Positions 47,539-60,986 of a stretch of DNA of 64,000 nucleotides are shown piece by piece (within the stretch, counting starts at the first letter, position 1; each line of letters starts with the position of its first letter). Below the pieces are notes generated by a model, which made no database searches, was not told the DNA's origin, and worked only from the letters and a program-made list of their open reading frames with translations. This stretch comes from Cheiracanthium punctorium. Lineage: Eukaryota > Arthropoda > Arachnida > Araneae > Cheiracanthiidae. Location of the stretch: NCBI GenBank assembly GCA_038373885.1, contig JAWZYV010013274.1:1860001-1924000 (forward strand), written 5' to 3'. The position numbers and the translations under genes were made by a program.

Positions 47539-47766
47539 TACGCAAGCATAAGTTGTCACGTCATGAGAAAACGTCATAGATGGCAAACTCCGAAGTTGTT
47601 CTGAGGGTTATACAAAATTAGAAAATTTTACTTTTAGTAAATTTTATTTTTGATACAGTTCGAATATTTGGTTTTAATAAATTTCGGCCACCAAGGTAAG
47701 ATGAAATATTACTAAATACGGCAACCCAGAATTTTCTTAATTATTGAATTTGACACTATGCGACTA

Positions 47767-48096
47767 CAGTAAATTCTCTATAACACGGTAGATACGTTCC
47801 GTGTTATAAGAATCCGTGTTGTACGGGTCCTGCGCTATACTCCACCTGGAGTGCGGACTGCGCGGTATAATCGCGGCAAAACTTATTTGCGCTCCGTAAA
47901 AATGCAATGATGTTTGGTGTTGCCATTCAAAAGGAATGTTAATTACAGGAGTTAAGGCGTCATAATATCAGAACATAGTCTCATTTTACCGTGCTGTACG
48001 AGTCCCTTTTAACGTGTTACACGAAAAACAATCGTAATGTTTTCGTCGTGTTCTAAGTATTCGTGTTGTAGACCCATGTTATAAAGGGGTCAACTG
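47767..48096. mobile_element. pogo/Tigger-like MITE inside Helitron A2
   Basis: Left CAGTAAATTCTCTATAAC and right GTTATAAAGGGGTCAACTG, with TA flanks. Same position as in A1 and A3. Confidence 0.7.
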
Positions 48097-48186
48097 TAAT
48101 CAGTAACAAATGAAAAATGAAATCAGTTATTTATTTAGGGCGAATTGACAGTGAGATAAACGTCAGTTTTGTGTAACAAGTGTGAT

Positions 48187-48330
48187 ACTGCATTAAGAGT
48201 TCAATAAGTGTAATAAGCTTTTTCTCAGAAGTTACATCAAGAACGTTTTCATTTACAAACTGCATTAAGAGTTCAATAAGGGTAATAAGCTTTTTCTCAG
48301 AAGTTACATCAAGAACGTTTTCATTTACAA
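48187..48330 (+). repeat. 72-bp tandem duplication in Helitron A2
   Basis: ACTGCATTAAGAGTTCAATA starts at 48187 and 48259. The two units differ by about one base. A1 and A3 have a single unit, so it arose after the A copies separated. Confidence 0.9.
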
Positions 48331-48830
48331 AAGCGACATGATTTTCACCGGAGCAGGGTACATTTTTGGCTTTTAAATGTAAATGATGCATTCATTGTTT
48401 CATGTAGGTTTTTTAATTTAGGTAAAATTTTATAAAGTCGTGTGTAACATAACTGCGCTAATGCATTGTCCACGCTTTGAAAAATGCAAGATAAAATTGT
48501 TGTCAACATCATGTAATGTTATTTATGTGGTATATACTATATATTAATGCTATAAATTAAACCTCACAAAGAGAATTATATGATGTAGAAATCAGGCATT
48601 TTTCGACAGAGAAAAGTTTTGTCTGCATACCATAAAGTTCTTTCTTTTTTGATCACCAGTCACATTGACGTAGTTTTTGTGTCCTGTTGCAATAGTCTAA
48701 AATTTGCACTCATGACGTCAACTTTTAGTCTTCACGTTTTGAGATTCCGCATTATTAGGTTTAATTCGAATTATATATGTGTAAGGAAAATATGCGTTTC
48801 CCACCGTGCGGAGAACGGGTACGCAGCTAT

Positions 48831-51435
48831 TCTATACTATTAAAATCTGTGCGCGTCTGTCTGTCTGTGTGTAGCATCATCTCCTCCGAAACCGCTGGGA
48901 GTTGAGTTTCGATCGAGGTGTCCACTTATTCGAAAAATTCCGAGGAAGGTCTTCCGCTAATTTAAATTTCGAAATTCGAATTAGTTTAGGAGATTGATAA
49001 AAAACCCCGTCAAAAACACTAATTTTTGCTCTCCGCATCTCCGCGATTGTAACCCCTGTAGTGAAAATGTGAGAAATAAGCATCGAGGTTGCCATGTTTG
49101 GCGAATTTATTAAATGATTTATACTCTTGCATTAAAAATAAAGGAATAATACTTTTTCTCTGTTTCGTATATTTGCTAGGTTATTTTTTAATTAAAATAT
49201 CGTCTGCGTGGGAAATCAGTGCTGGAATGCAATATTTTTTATACGCAAAAGAAAAAGGATTTGTAAATTTCAGAGACTAAAGTGTATAACCTTATAATTT
49301 GGCGAAAAAAAATGGCTTATATGGCGATTTTGAGAAAGTGGATTCTTGTGGTTTGCACAATTTTAGGCTTGGCGCAATTTACTGAGAGCGTAAAGAAATA
49401 GTATTTTTAAAAACAAGTGTAGGTTTTACTAGAATTTAGCCTGAAATTTTAATTTTCTGTTCAGAAATAATGCAGTTATTAAGGCGATTTTAAATGATTT
49501 TCATCAAGTTAAATAAATTGATTTAAGTTAGGGAAACCCCGCCAAATTTCAGAAAATTAAACTTTTTCATTTGTATTGCTAATTCTATGCCCCGATTGAT
49601 ATGAGTTGGTGTTACGAGCGTATGAATAGATAATATTTTCTAATCCCGCGGAACAAGGTGTAATAAAATAGGAAGTCTTAATAAATACGAATGCTGTTTG
49701 AGATGAATGAGAATATTTTTTAAACCCAGTATGACTAGCTGGTAATGCCTTAAAATTATTGGATTTATTGTCAAGTTTAATGTGTGATTCATTTTGGCTA
49801 TTTGCCATCGACTGCCGACGTTAATTACGCCAAAATGGCAGTTCTAGCAAAGTAAACATAAATAAATCATTTCATATTCTATTTTTAACACTGCTACAGT
49901 TTCCGTAGCAACGGAATCCATTGTTGCCACTTAAGTTGTTAAATTTAATAATTAAGTGAAACCACTCATTTCTACATCTCTTAAAGACCAAAAAAGTGAA
50001 AACGCATTAAATATGAAACAAATAGAATTTTAACATATTTGCGCATTAAAAATAATTGAAGTTTTATTCAGGCAATTCTGCATACTTTTCATTTTATTTC
50101 CTTCGCGTGTGACGCCATTTTCACGTCATTGTCTTCTGTTTTGCTGTCAGATTATCCGGAGAAGCACATTACACGCTATCGTATGTGCTGCGTCGGCGGG
50201 CATAAGTAAGCAATTTGACGGGTGGGTATTTGCCTAACCCCTGTGTGTGTCTAAATTGAAGCAATGAAACTTTGTAGGCGTTTTTTTTTTAAAACTAGAA
50301 AAAGGCAGATTAACGCAGTTAACGTGGAAGAAGCGATATGGAAAACTATTTAATTGGTAGCCGTAATGCGAAATGATAATCGATTATTCACATGCGCAAA
50401 GCAACAAAATTTCAAAAGTATGAAAAGTCAGGAATATGAAATGAAAATCCAAAATAAATCACGAGACTATAGGATAAGCATCGTGTACGAGAATGACATT
50501 GCAATCATGTACATAACAAAGGCGCTTGCAAGGAATAAAAAATATAATATGAAATAAATTGCTCTTTCTTCCCATGGCGTTTGTGGAATCTTTCCGAATA
50601 ACGGGTTCCAATGTGCTTAGAATATTTCATATAAATTGCTTATATGTTAAAGTTCTATTTATTTTTTCATATATATTCCAGTTACTCCAGTTACAAGAGC
50701 TAGAGCTCTAGAAACGATTTCAGATTTTGTTTAATATTGAATTTGACACTATGCAATTAATCTATGTTAAAAATAAAATATGAAATTAGTTATTTATTTA
50801 GTGTGAATTGGCAGTGAGAACAACGTTCGTTTTATGTAACAAGTGTGCTACTGTATTAAGAGTTCAGTAAGGGAAATAAGCTTTTCCGCTTAAGTTACGT
50901 CACAAATTTTTTCATTTACGAAAGCGACAAGATCTTCACGAAAACAGGATGCATTTTTGGTTTCTGAACGTACAATGTGCATCGATTGTTTCGTGTAGGT
51001 TTTTTTAAATTTTGTAAAATTTAATAAAGTCGTCTGCAACATAACTGTGCTAATGCATTGTCCGCGCTTTACGAAATGCAAGATAAGATAAAATATTATT
51101 CAACATCATGTTATGTTATTCATATGGTATGCATGAATGCTATAAATTAAACCTAAAAAAGAAAATTATATGATGTAGAAATAACGCATTTTTCGAAAGA
51201 GATAAGTTTCGTCTGCATACCGTAAATTTCTTACTTTTCTGATCGCCAGTGACAATGTCGTAGTTTATGTGTCATCATATTGCAATCGTCTAAATTTTCA
51301 ACTCATGAGTCAGCTTTTCGTCATAATTCCAGCAATTTTTCACTATTAGAGATTCCTATCACTGGGTTTAATTCGAATTATATGTGTAAGGGAAATATTC
51401 GTCTCCTACCGTGCGGAGAACGGGTAAGCAGCTAG
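48831..51435 (+). mobile_element. Helitron type B, copy 2
   Basis: The 5' TC starts directly at the end of A2 and the 3' CTAG (51432-51435) directly abuts A3. It is about 2.6 kb, non-autonomous, and closely similar to B1. The ends are TCTATACTATTAAAATCTGT and CTACCGTGCGGAGAACGGGT then AAGCAGCTAG. Confidence 0.9.
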
Positions 51436-53294
51436 TCTATACTATTAAATTCTGTGCGCGTCTGTCTGTGTGTGTGTGTGTGTGTAACATCATCTCCTCC
51501 TAAACGGCTGGCAGTTGAGTTTCGAACGAGGTATCCACGAATTCGGAAAATTTCGAGAAAGAGCCTACGCTAATTTAAATTTCGAAATTCGAATTAGCTT
51601 AGGAGATATTGATAAAAAACCCCATCAAAAACGCTAATTTTTCCTCTCCGCAATTCCGTGATTGTAACCCCTGTAGTCAAAAAAGTGAGAAATAAGCATC
51701 GAGGTTGCCATGTTTGGCTATTTTATTAAATTATTTAGACTCCTGCAGTAAAAATAAAAGAATAATGATTTTTTTTTCTGTTTAGATTATTTACAAAGTT
51801 ATTTTTTAATTAAAATATTGCGTTCATGTTAAATCAGAGCAGGAATTCAATGTTTTTTATGTGTAAAAGAATAAGGAACTGAGAGATTTCCGAGACTAAT
51901 ATGTATATTTTTTAGTTTGGCCCGAAAAAAATGGCTGATTTGGCGATTTTGAGAAAGTAGTAGGTTCTACCGATTTGTACAGTTTTGGGCTTGGCGCAAA
52001 TTACTGAGAGCGTAACGAAATAGTATTTGTAATAACAAGTATAAGTTTTACGGTAATATACTTCGATTTTCATATAGAAATAATGCAGTTATTAAGGTGA
52101 TTTTAAACTATCTATAGAATTTTCACGAAATTAAGTAAACTGATTTAAGTTACAGGAATTCAGCCAAATTTCAGAAAATTGAAATTCTCGCATTTTGTAC
52201 ATGGTAGTTAACGGTGATTAAAACCCGTTATAGTTAATAATAATTTAAATAACTGCTACTTATCAATAATATGCCTGCATTAAATTTTGGCGATGGAACC
52301 ATATAAATGATAGATAACTATTTCCCATTTTGATTGCTGTTAAATCAATGCTTCGAATGATTCCCTGAAAACAAAAAAATCTTGCAAAATGGTGTATGTT
52401 GGCATTTGGCGATCGAAGTACTGTGTAATAAATAATTGATTCCTATTTGTTAAAGCAGCGCTATGGAGTTTCTTTTACTAGAAGCTGTTAGAAAGGCGTA
52501 ATTAATACTGTCTAATATATTTTTTGTTTTACGAATTGAAATGTATGTTGATTCCTACTTCAGTACATTTCTTTGCAAAGTTGGCGAAAAATAGTCAAAT
52601 GTGGTGCAGCTCTGTACTTATTTATAATTCCTTTCCACAATTGAGATGAGCCGATGTCACTAGAGTATGCATAGATATATTTTTTTTAATTCCGCCAAAC
52701 AAAGTATTGCGTATTGCCTTTAGTGTCAAGTTTAATTTGTGTTTTGAGCTATTGGCCATCGCCAGTATGGCAGATCTAGCAAAGTAAACATGAATAACTC
52801 ATTTCATGTTCTATTTTTAACATTGCTATAATTTCCGTAGCAACGGAATCCATTGTTGCCACTTAAGTTTTTAAATTTAACAAGTAAGTGAAACCACTCA
52901 TTTCTACAGCTTTTAAGACTCGAAAAAGTAAAAGCGCATCAAACGTGAAATAAATAGACCTAACTGTAACAGACTTGCACTTTAAAAATAATTGAAGTTT
53001 TCATGCAATTCTACATATCTTTAATTTTATTTCCTTCGCGAGTGGATGTCATTTTTTACGTCATTTTTGCTGTTTTGCTGGCAGATTATCCGGAGCAGCT
53101 CATATCCTCTAATGTATTTGCTCCTCCGGACATAAGCAAAAGCGTATGCCCGGCGCGTATTTGTGTAACACCACTGTGTTATTCAGATTTTTCTGGTGTC
53201 AGATTTTTTAGACCATTTTTTACCGCCGAGATTCCGATCCTGAAGTATATTGATCACTGATAAATGAAAAAAAAAAAGATCAATTACATGCAAG

Positions 53295-53414
53295 CAGGAG
53301 TAGCCAAAAATTTTTCATGGGAATGTTACGGGAGTGAAGAATATACATTTTGTATGGCAAAAAACTCCATATTAGGGGTTGTGACCCCCTATCTCCTCCT
53401 TGGCTACGCCACTG
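53295..53414. mobile_element. hAT-type MITE inside Helitron A3 (shortened)
   Basis: Left end CAGGAGTAGCCAAAAATTTT, right end TTGGCTACGCCACTG. About 40 bp shorter than in A1 because of an internal deletion after GGGAATGTTACG. Confidence 0.8.
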
Positions 53415-53641
53415 TACGCAAGCATCAGTTGACACGTCATGAAAAACCGTCGTAGATGGCAAACTCCGAAGTTGTTCTGAGGGTTATACAAAATTAAAAA
53501 TTTTGCTTTAAGTAAATTTTACTTTTGATACAGTTCGAATATTTGGTTTTAATACATTTCTGCCACCAAGGTAAGATGAAATGTTACTAAATACGGCAAC
53601 CCAGAATTTTCTTAACTATTGAATTTGACACTATGCGACTA

Positions 53642-53970
53642 CAGCAGATTCCCTATATAGGGTAGATACGTTCCGTGTTATAGGAATCCGTGTTGTACGG
53701 GTCCTGCGCTATACTCCACCTGGAGTGCGGACTGCGCGGTATAATCGCGGCAAAACTTATTTGCGCTCCGTAAAAATGCAATGATGGTTGGTGCTGCCAT
53801 TCGAAAGGAATGTTAATTACAGGAGCTAAGGCGTCATAATATCAGAACATATGTCTCATTTCATCGTGCTGTACGAGTCTCTTTTAACGTGTTACACGAA
53901 AACGATCGTAATGTTTTCGTCGTGTTCTAAGAATTCGTGTTGTGGACCTATGTTATAAAGGGGTCAACTG
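53642..53970. mobile_element. pogo/Tigger-like MITE inside Helitron A3
   Basis: Left CAGCAGATTCCCTATATA and right GTTATAAAGGGGTCAACTG, TA flanks. Same position as in A1 and A2. Confidence 0.7.
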
Positions 53971-54662
53971 TAATCTGTAAAAAATGAAATGATCTATTTA
54001 TTTAGTGCGAATTGACAGTGAGATAAACGTAACTTTTATGTAACAAGTGTGATACTGCATTAAGAGTTCAATAAGGGTAATAAGCTTTTTCTCAGAAGTT
54101 ACATCACGAGCGTTTTCATTTACCAAAGCAACATGATTTTCACCAGAGCAGAGTACATTTTTGGCTTTTAAACGTAAATGATGCATCCATTGTTTCATGT
54201 AGGTTTTTTAATTTAGGTAAAATTTAATAAAGTCGTGTGTAACATAACTGCGCTAATGCATTGTCCACGCTTTGAAAAATGCAAGATAAAATTGTTGTGA
54301 ACATCATGTAATGTTATTTATGTGGTATATACTATATATACTAAACCTCAATATGGTATATACTAAACATCACAAAACGAATTATTTGATGTAGAAATCA
54401 TGCATTTTTCGAAAGAGAAAAGTTTTGTCTGCATACCATAAAGTTCTTTCATTTTTGATCGCCAGTCACATTGACGTAGTTTTTGTGTCATGTTGCAATC
54501 GTCTAAAATATGCACTCATGACGTCAACTTTTAGTCCCGATTCAAGTATTTTTTCACGTTTTGAGAATCCTCATTACTGGGTTTAATTCTAATTATATAT
54601 GTGTAAGGAAAATATGCGTTTCCCACCGTGCGGAGAACGGGTACGCAGCTAGTCTTATCTTA

Positions 54663-56692
54663 TCTTATATATAATAAAATCCGAGAGTAAACATTGTATG
54701 TAGCTAGGTTTGTAGGTAGATTTGTGACCTCCGATCTTCTTGCGCGCGTCTCTCGATCGCATTGCGCCGAGACGGTTGGTCGCAGACCTACCGAATTTTG
54801 CATACGGCTTCACTAGGACAGATACTAACACGCCTCGGAGCGATTTTTTCGAAATTCGAATTAGAAAATGTTTTATTTTATGTTTTGTCCGATTTTTAGC
54901 GATCTTTCTCGCTTAATACGTAATAACGCCGGTCATTGCACTCGCAAGAAAACGAAATTTACATCATCGGATAGAGGAGAAAATTTTCTTTCGAAAACAG
55001 TTTGTTCGGACTGTGTAACATAATTTTCAGATTTTTGGGAATTTTTCAAATAAAAGCAAATTTGAAGCTGACTTTCGTAAAATATTTTTAAAATTGCTGC
55101 ATCTTGAATTTTATCCGTCATAACTTTTTTATATTTTGTCAAATGACGGAGCATACATTTCGCCCTCTTTTAAATGAAAAACCAGAGGAAAATATAAATT
55201 AGGAGATTTTTTACGAATTTTTAAGTAAAAGAAGGATTTTCATTTCAATAGTAGCAGCTTAAAATTTTCGGTATGATATCTTGCGTTTTGGTTGTCTTGG
55301 AGACAGTAACAATTATTAAAATTGCCAGTTGAAAAAATAAATAAATAAAATTACTTTAAAATAACTGAGTTTTCGCATGTGAAAAGTGCGTGACTTTTAT
55401 GTCATAAGTTTAAAACCTCTTTCGAAACTCAATCAGAATAACGGACTCACAAGCAAAACATACGCCACGCATGTGAAATTCTATATTTTACTTAACGTTG
55501 CCAGAAAAATAATTGAATGCTTTTTTTTGACAAGTGAATTATCCAGCATTATTTACAATTGAGATTTTAAACGGGTCACGTTTTCGAATAGCAGGAAATA
55601 TATTACGGTGTTAAACAGGGCCTGATTATGACCAACAGGCGGCCCCGGGAATTGTTGAATTTAGGGGCCACCGTCTAAAAAATTTGTTTTATTTTTAATA
55701 ATTTTTTTTTTATAAAAAAAAGTACAACATTTTAATTTGTTGGCCATTTCGAGCCGGGGGCCCTTGGGCAAAGTCATTTGCCCGTGCGATAATAGGGCCC
55801 TGGTGCTAAATACGCCAATCTGACAATAATTAAGCATACAAATGTATGGAGAGCTGTTTTAGTAGCAAGCATAAAGTGAAATGATTATCTTTTATGCTAA
55901 TGCGTAAATTGCAAAGAATCACCAAAGAGTAAAAGACTACGTGGCAAATATCTAAACCGTTTCTTTAAATTAAGCATTAACGGTTGCAAAACGAAAATAT
56001 ATTGTATTGGTATCAGTAAAAGATAGTATAAGTAATAGTAAGTAGATATGCTAAGGCAATATTGATCAAAGCACAATATATCGCATTAATAAATATTTCG
56101 TGAAACTAAGCCTTCTATTCATTCTTCAACAACCGTCTTAGATCACAGCTAACAAAATATTAAGTAAGTCACCGTCGCGTTAATATATCCCGCGGTAGTT
56201 TCAACAAAAAAGATTGTAACAGAACTTTCTATTTTCTTGGAGATTCTGTTTTCTCACAAGAGTTATGATCACATTTTTTAGGAAATTGTTCTCTTCTTGC
56301 CATGGGAAGAGCGGGTACACAACTATTTAACTATAAAATAAAACGGTTCTCCACATCATGTAGTATCTAAGGTATTAATGGCATAACTTAAATCTAAAAA
56401 AGAGTATGATGCAGAAATGAGACATTTTGAATATTAGGAATTTTCACTGCGAACCGTCACGCTTTTCTTTTCTAATTGCGAATGACACCGACATAGTTTT
56501 TTGCGTCTTAATATTAACAATGGTCTCAGGTCAGTACTTATATTAACTTTACAAATAACTAATGAATAACTTTACGCCAAGAGTCAAATCATTTTGCTTA
56601 TTTTTAGATCCCAAATCACTGGAATCAATTCGAACTATACATGTAAGAAAAAGTTTCATTCCCTACCGTGCGGAGAACGGGTACGCAGCTAG
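54663..56692 (+). mobile_element. Helitron type H2, copy a
   Basis: The 5' end is TCTTATATATAATAAAATCC after a ten-base TCTTATCTTA spacer. The 3' end is CTACCGTGCGGAGAACGGGT then ACGCAGCTAG, identical in form to types A and B. Without the MITE at 55616-55802 and its duplicated 8-mer it is about 1.84 kb. No coding capacity. Confidence 0.87.
55616..55802. mobile_element. hAT-type MITE private to H2a, 187 bp
   Basis: Starts CAGGGCCTGATTATGACC and ends AATAGGGCCCTG. Flanking 8-mers are GTGTTAAA and GTGCTAAA (7 of 8). H2b and H2c have the empty site GTGCTAAA, which confirms the boundaries. Confidence 0.9.
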
Positions 56693-58518
56693 TATATAAT
56701 AAAATCCGAGAGTAAACATTGTATGTAGCTAGGTTTGTAGGTAGGTTTGTGACATCCGATCTTCTTGCGCGCGTCTCTCGATCGCATTGCGCCGAGACGG
56801 TTGGTCGCAGACCCACCGAATTTTGCATACGGCTTCACTAGGACAGATACTAACACGCCTCGGAGCGATTTTTTCGAAATTCGAACTAGAAAATGTTTTA
56901 TTTTATGTTTTGTCCGATTTTTAGCGATTTTTCTTGCATAATACGTAATAACGCCGGTCATTGCACTCGCAATAAAACGATATTTGCATCATCGGATAGA
57001 GGAGAAAATTTTCTTTCGAAAACAGTTTGTTTTGACTATGTAACATATTTTGCCGATTTTTGGGAATTTTTAAAAAGAATTTCACTTTTGACGACGTTTG
57101 CGTAAAAGTAATTTTAAATCTGTTGCATCTTTCATTCTATCTGTCATAACTTTTTTATATTTCGGCGAAAGACGGAGCATATATTTCGCCCACTTTTAAA
57201 AGAAGAACGGAGGAAAAATATAAATTAGGAGATTTTTTACGAATTATTATGTAAAGAAGGATTTTGAATTTAATAAAAGCTGTTTCAAGATTTCGGTATG
57301 ATATCTTCCGCTATGGTTGTCTGGGAAACAGTAACAATGAATAAAATTGCCATTTGAAAAACATAAATAAAATGACTTTAAAATAACTGAGTTTCCACAT
57401 GTTAGATCAAAATGACTTACATTTCACGAGATTAAAACCCCTTTCGAAACTCAATCAAAATTTCGGGCTCACAAACAAAACATACGCCACGCACGAAATT
57501 ATTCCCTATTTTATAGTTCGTTGCCAGAAAAAGAATTGAATGCTGTTTTTTCAACGATGAATTATCCAGCATTATTTTCGATATAATTTTTAAACGGGAC
57601 ACGCTTTAGAATCGCAGGAAATATTTTACGTGCTAAATACGCCAATCTGACAAGAGTTATGCATAAGAATGTATGGAGAGCTGTTTTAATGGCAGCCAGA
57701 AAGTGAAATGATTATCGTTTATACTAATGCGTAAATTGCAAAGAATCACCAAAGAATGAAAAACTACATTAGTGGCAAATATCTAAACCGTTTCTTTAAA
57801 TTAAACATTAAAGATGGAAAAACGAAAATATATTGGTATCAGTAAAGGATACTCTTATTAATAGCTATTAGATATGCTAGGGCAATATTGATCAAAGCAC
57901 AATATACCGCGTTAATAAATATTTCATGAAACTATTCGTTTCTTTTCGTTTTTCAACAGCCATCTTACATCACAGCTAACTAAACATTAAATAATTCTAC
58001 GTCGCGTTAATATATCCCGCGGTAATTTCAACAGAAAATTCTGTACCTGAACTTTTTTTTTCTTAGAGATTCTGTTTATCACAAGTAGTTATGATAACAT
58101 TTTAGGAAAATGTTCTCTTCTTGCCTTGCGAAGAGCGGGTACACACAACTATTTAATTATTAAAAAAAAAACGGTTCTTCACATCATGTAGTATCTAAGG
58201 TATTAATGGTATAACTTAAATCTAAAAAAGAGTACGATGTAGAAATGAGACATTTTGAAAGTTAGAAATTTTTAGGAACCGTCACGCTTTTCTTTTTCTG
58301 ATCGCCAATGACACCGACATAGTTTTTTGTTTCATAATATTAACAATGTTCTCAGATTAGTATTTATACTAACTTTACGAATAACTAATGAGTAACTTTA
58401 CGCCAAGAGTCATATCATGTTGTTTATTTTTAGATTCCACATTACTGGAATCAATTCGAATTATACATGCAAGAAAAAGTTTTGCTCCCTACCGTGCGGA
58501 GAACGGGTACGCAGCTAG
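56693..58518 (+). mobile_element. Helitron type H2, copy b
   Basis: Begins TATATAATAAAATCCGAGAG directly at the CTAG of H2a (the TCTTA leader seen in H2a is missing) and ends CTACCGTGCGGAGAACGGGT then ACGCAGCTAG. It is 1.83 kb and very similar to H2c over its whole length. Confidence 0.88.
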
Positions 58519-60028
58519 TATATAATAAAATCCGAGAGGAAACATTGTATGTAGCTAGGTTTGTAGGTAGGTTTGTGACCTCCGATCTTCTTGCGCGCGT
58601 CTCTCGATCGCATTGCGCCGAGACGGTGGGTCGCAGACCTACCGAATTTTGCATACGGCTTCACTAGGACAGATACTAACACGCCTCGGAGCGATTTTTT
58701 CGAAATTCGAATTAGAAAATGTTTTATTTTATGTTTTGTCCGATTTTTAGCGATTTTTCTTGCATAATACGTAATAACGCCGGTCATTGCACTCGCAATA
58801 AAACGATATTTGCATCATCGGATAGAGGAGAAAATTTTCTTTCGAAAACAGTTTGTTTTGACTATGTAACATATTTTGCCGATTTTTGGGAATTTTTAAA
58901 AAGAATTTCTCTTTTGACGACGTTTCCGTAAAAGTAATTTTAAAACTGTTGCATCTTTCATTCTATCTGTCATAACTTTTTTATATTTCGGCGAAAGACG
59001 GAGCATATATTTCGCCCACTTTTAAAAGAAGAACGGAGGAAAAATATAAATTAGGAGATTTTTTACGAATTTTTATGTAAAGAAGGATTTTGAATTTAAT
59101 AAAAGCTGTTTCAAGATTTCGGTATGATATCTTCCGCTATGGTTGTCTGGGAAACAGTAACAATGAATAAACTTGCCATTTGAAAAACATAAATAAAATG
59201 ACTTTAAAATAACTGAGTTTCCACATGTTAGATCAAAATGACTTAGATTTCACGAGATTAAAACCCCTTTCGAAACTCAATCAAAATTACGGGCTCACAA
59301 ACAAAACATACGCCACGCACGAAATTATTCCCTATTTTATAGTTCGTTGCCAGAAAAAGAAGTGAATGCTGTTTTTTGAACGATGAATTATCCAGCATTA
59401 TTTTCGATATAATTTTCAAACGGGACACGTTTTCGAATCGCAGGAAATATTTTACGTGCTAAATACGCCAATCTGACAAGAGTTATGCTTAAGAATGTAT
59501 GGAGAGCTGTTTTAATGGCAGCCAGAAAGTGAAATGATTATCGTTTATACTAATGCGTAAATTGCAAAGAATCACCAAAGAATGAAAAACTACATTAGTG
59601 GCAAATATCTAAACCGTTTCTTTAAATTAAACATTAAAGATGGAAAAACGAAAATATATTGGTATCAGTAAAGGATACTCTTAGTAATAGTTATTAGATA
59701 TGCTAGGGCAATATTGATCAAAGCACAATATACCGCGTTAATAAATATTTCATGAAACTATTCGTTTCTTTTCGTTTTTCAACAGCCATCTTACATCACA
59801 GCTAACTAAACATTAAATAATTCTACGTCGCGTTAATATATCCCGCTGTAGTTTCAACAGAAAAGTCTGTACCTGAACTTTTTTTTTCTTCTTGGAGATT
59901 CTGTTTCGTCACAAGTAGTTATGATAACATTTTAGGAAAATGTTCTCTTCTTGCCTTGCGAAGAGCGGGTACACACAACTATTTAATTATTAAAAAAAAC
60001 GGTTCTCCACATCATGTTGTATCTAAGG

Positions 60029-60986
60029 CATAGGCGTAGAGTTATATGGGCCCGTGGGGCTCGAGCCCCCCCAATAAATTGTGAATAAGGGCTGAGCCCA
60101 CCCAATAATTTACCTCTAAATACAGAAAACTAATTAATACTAACATAAAAAAAGTATTTCACGCCATTTACAAACGTTTAAAAAAACCCTTACTTGGACT
60201 TTTAAAAATGTTCTTCTTTTGATTTCAATCATTATTTAGTATTCATTGTGACGCTACGTAACACACAATGTTACTATAAGCTGCCCTCGCTAGGCTCTGG
60301 CTAATTGAAATCAGATTATGCAATGTAAAGTATGAAATGAAGAAAAGTTCAGATGTGTCTAAAATCAACACCTCTATCGCATCGAAAATGTTTTTTTTTT
60401 CCTCCTTTGGATTTTTTACTTTGCTTCTATTCATAACTAATAACATGGTAGGAAGATACTAAGATGGATACTTACCGTACACAGGTGTAGAATTCTATAG
60501 ACCCATAGAGCTCGAGCGCCTCCAATAATTTACACTTATATATAGTAAGTCATAGCTGCCAACTACTACGGATTATAATTAATCATTTTTTACAAACAGA
60601 ATATTTTTTAATTATTTTTTTCAGAGTAGTAACCAGCTCGCGCGCGCAGCGTAAAAATTTTGCTATATTTTAAGCCGAAAAATCATGTAGAAAAAGTGGC
60701 TGATTATATTCCGTAGTAGTTGGCAGCTACGACTAAGTTATATGTACATGAATCAGTGGCGTAGCCAGAAATTTTTCATAAAGGGGGGGGTGTTACCACT
60801 TCTGCAACTCACATATATGTATACGGGTGTATGATAAGTGTGAGAAGAATATACATTTTGTATGGCAAAAAATTCCTCACGGGGGGGTTATGACCCCCCT
60901 AACCGCCCTTGGCTACGACATTGACTTGAATATATGTGCTTGTGGGGCCCGACCCCCCCAATAATTTTGAAAACTTTACGCTTATG
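60029..60986. mobile_element. hAT-like element private to H2c, 958 bp
   Basis: Left end CATAGGCGTAGAGTTATATG and right end CTTTACGCTTATG are inverted. The 8-bp target duplication ATCTAAGG is perfect (60021-60028 and 60987-60994), and the empty site exists in H2b. It contains three CCCACCCAATAATTT-like blocks, suggesting nested copies of related elements, plus the MITE at 60754-60923. No transposase. Confidence 0.9.
60754..60923. mobile_element. hAT-type MITE (CAGNGGCGTAGCCA family), nested
   Basis: Left end CAGTGGCGTAGCCAGAAATT, right end TTGGCTACGACATTG; flanks ACATGAAT and ACTTGAAT (7 of 8). Same family as 25075-25239. It lies inside the hAT element within Helitron H2c, the third nesting level. 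Confidence 0.87.

Larger units (their letters stand above)
45553..48830 (+). mobile_element. Helitron type A, copy 2
   Basis: The 5' end is TCTATACTATTAAAATCTGT and the 3' end is CCACCGTGCGGAGAACGGGT then ACGCAGCTAT (last base changed from G). It is 3.28 kb with no nested B. It is directly followed by B2 with no spacer. It carries the same two MITEs as A1 and A3. Confidence 0.9.
51436..54652 (+). mobile_element. Helitron type A, copy 3
   Basis: Starts TCTATACTATTAAATTCTGT immediately after the CTAG of B2 and ends CCACCGTGCGGAGAACGGGT then ACGCAGCTAG. It is 3.22 kb. A GT run near 51468-51484 lengthens the 5' region. It carries the two A-type MITEs. Confidence 0.9.

Noticed and set aside
48131..48391. 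Open frame with an internal repeated peptide
   Set aside because: It is the translation of a 72-bp tandem duplication inside Helitron A2.
58467..58787. Frames of about 66-90 codons repeated at the H2 Helitron junctions
   Set aside because: They cross from the end of one Helitron into the start of the next and repeat only because the DNA repeats; no Rep, helicase or other domain.
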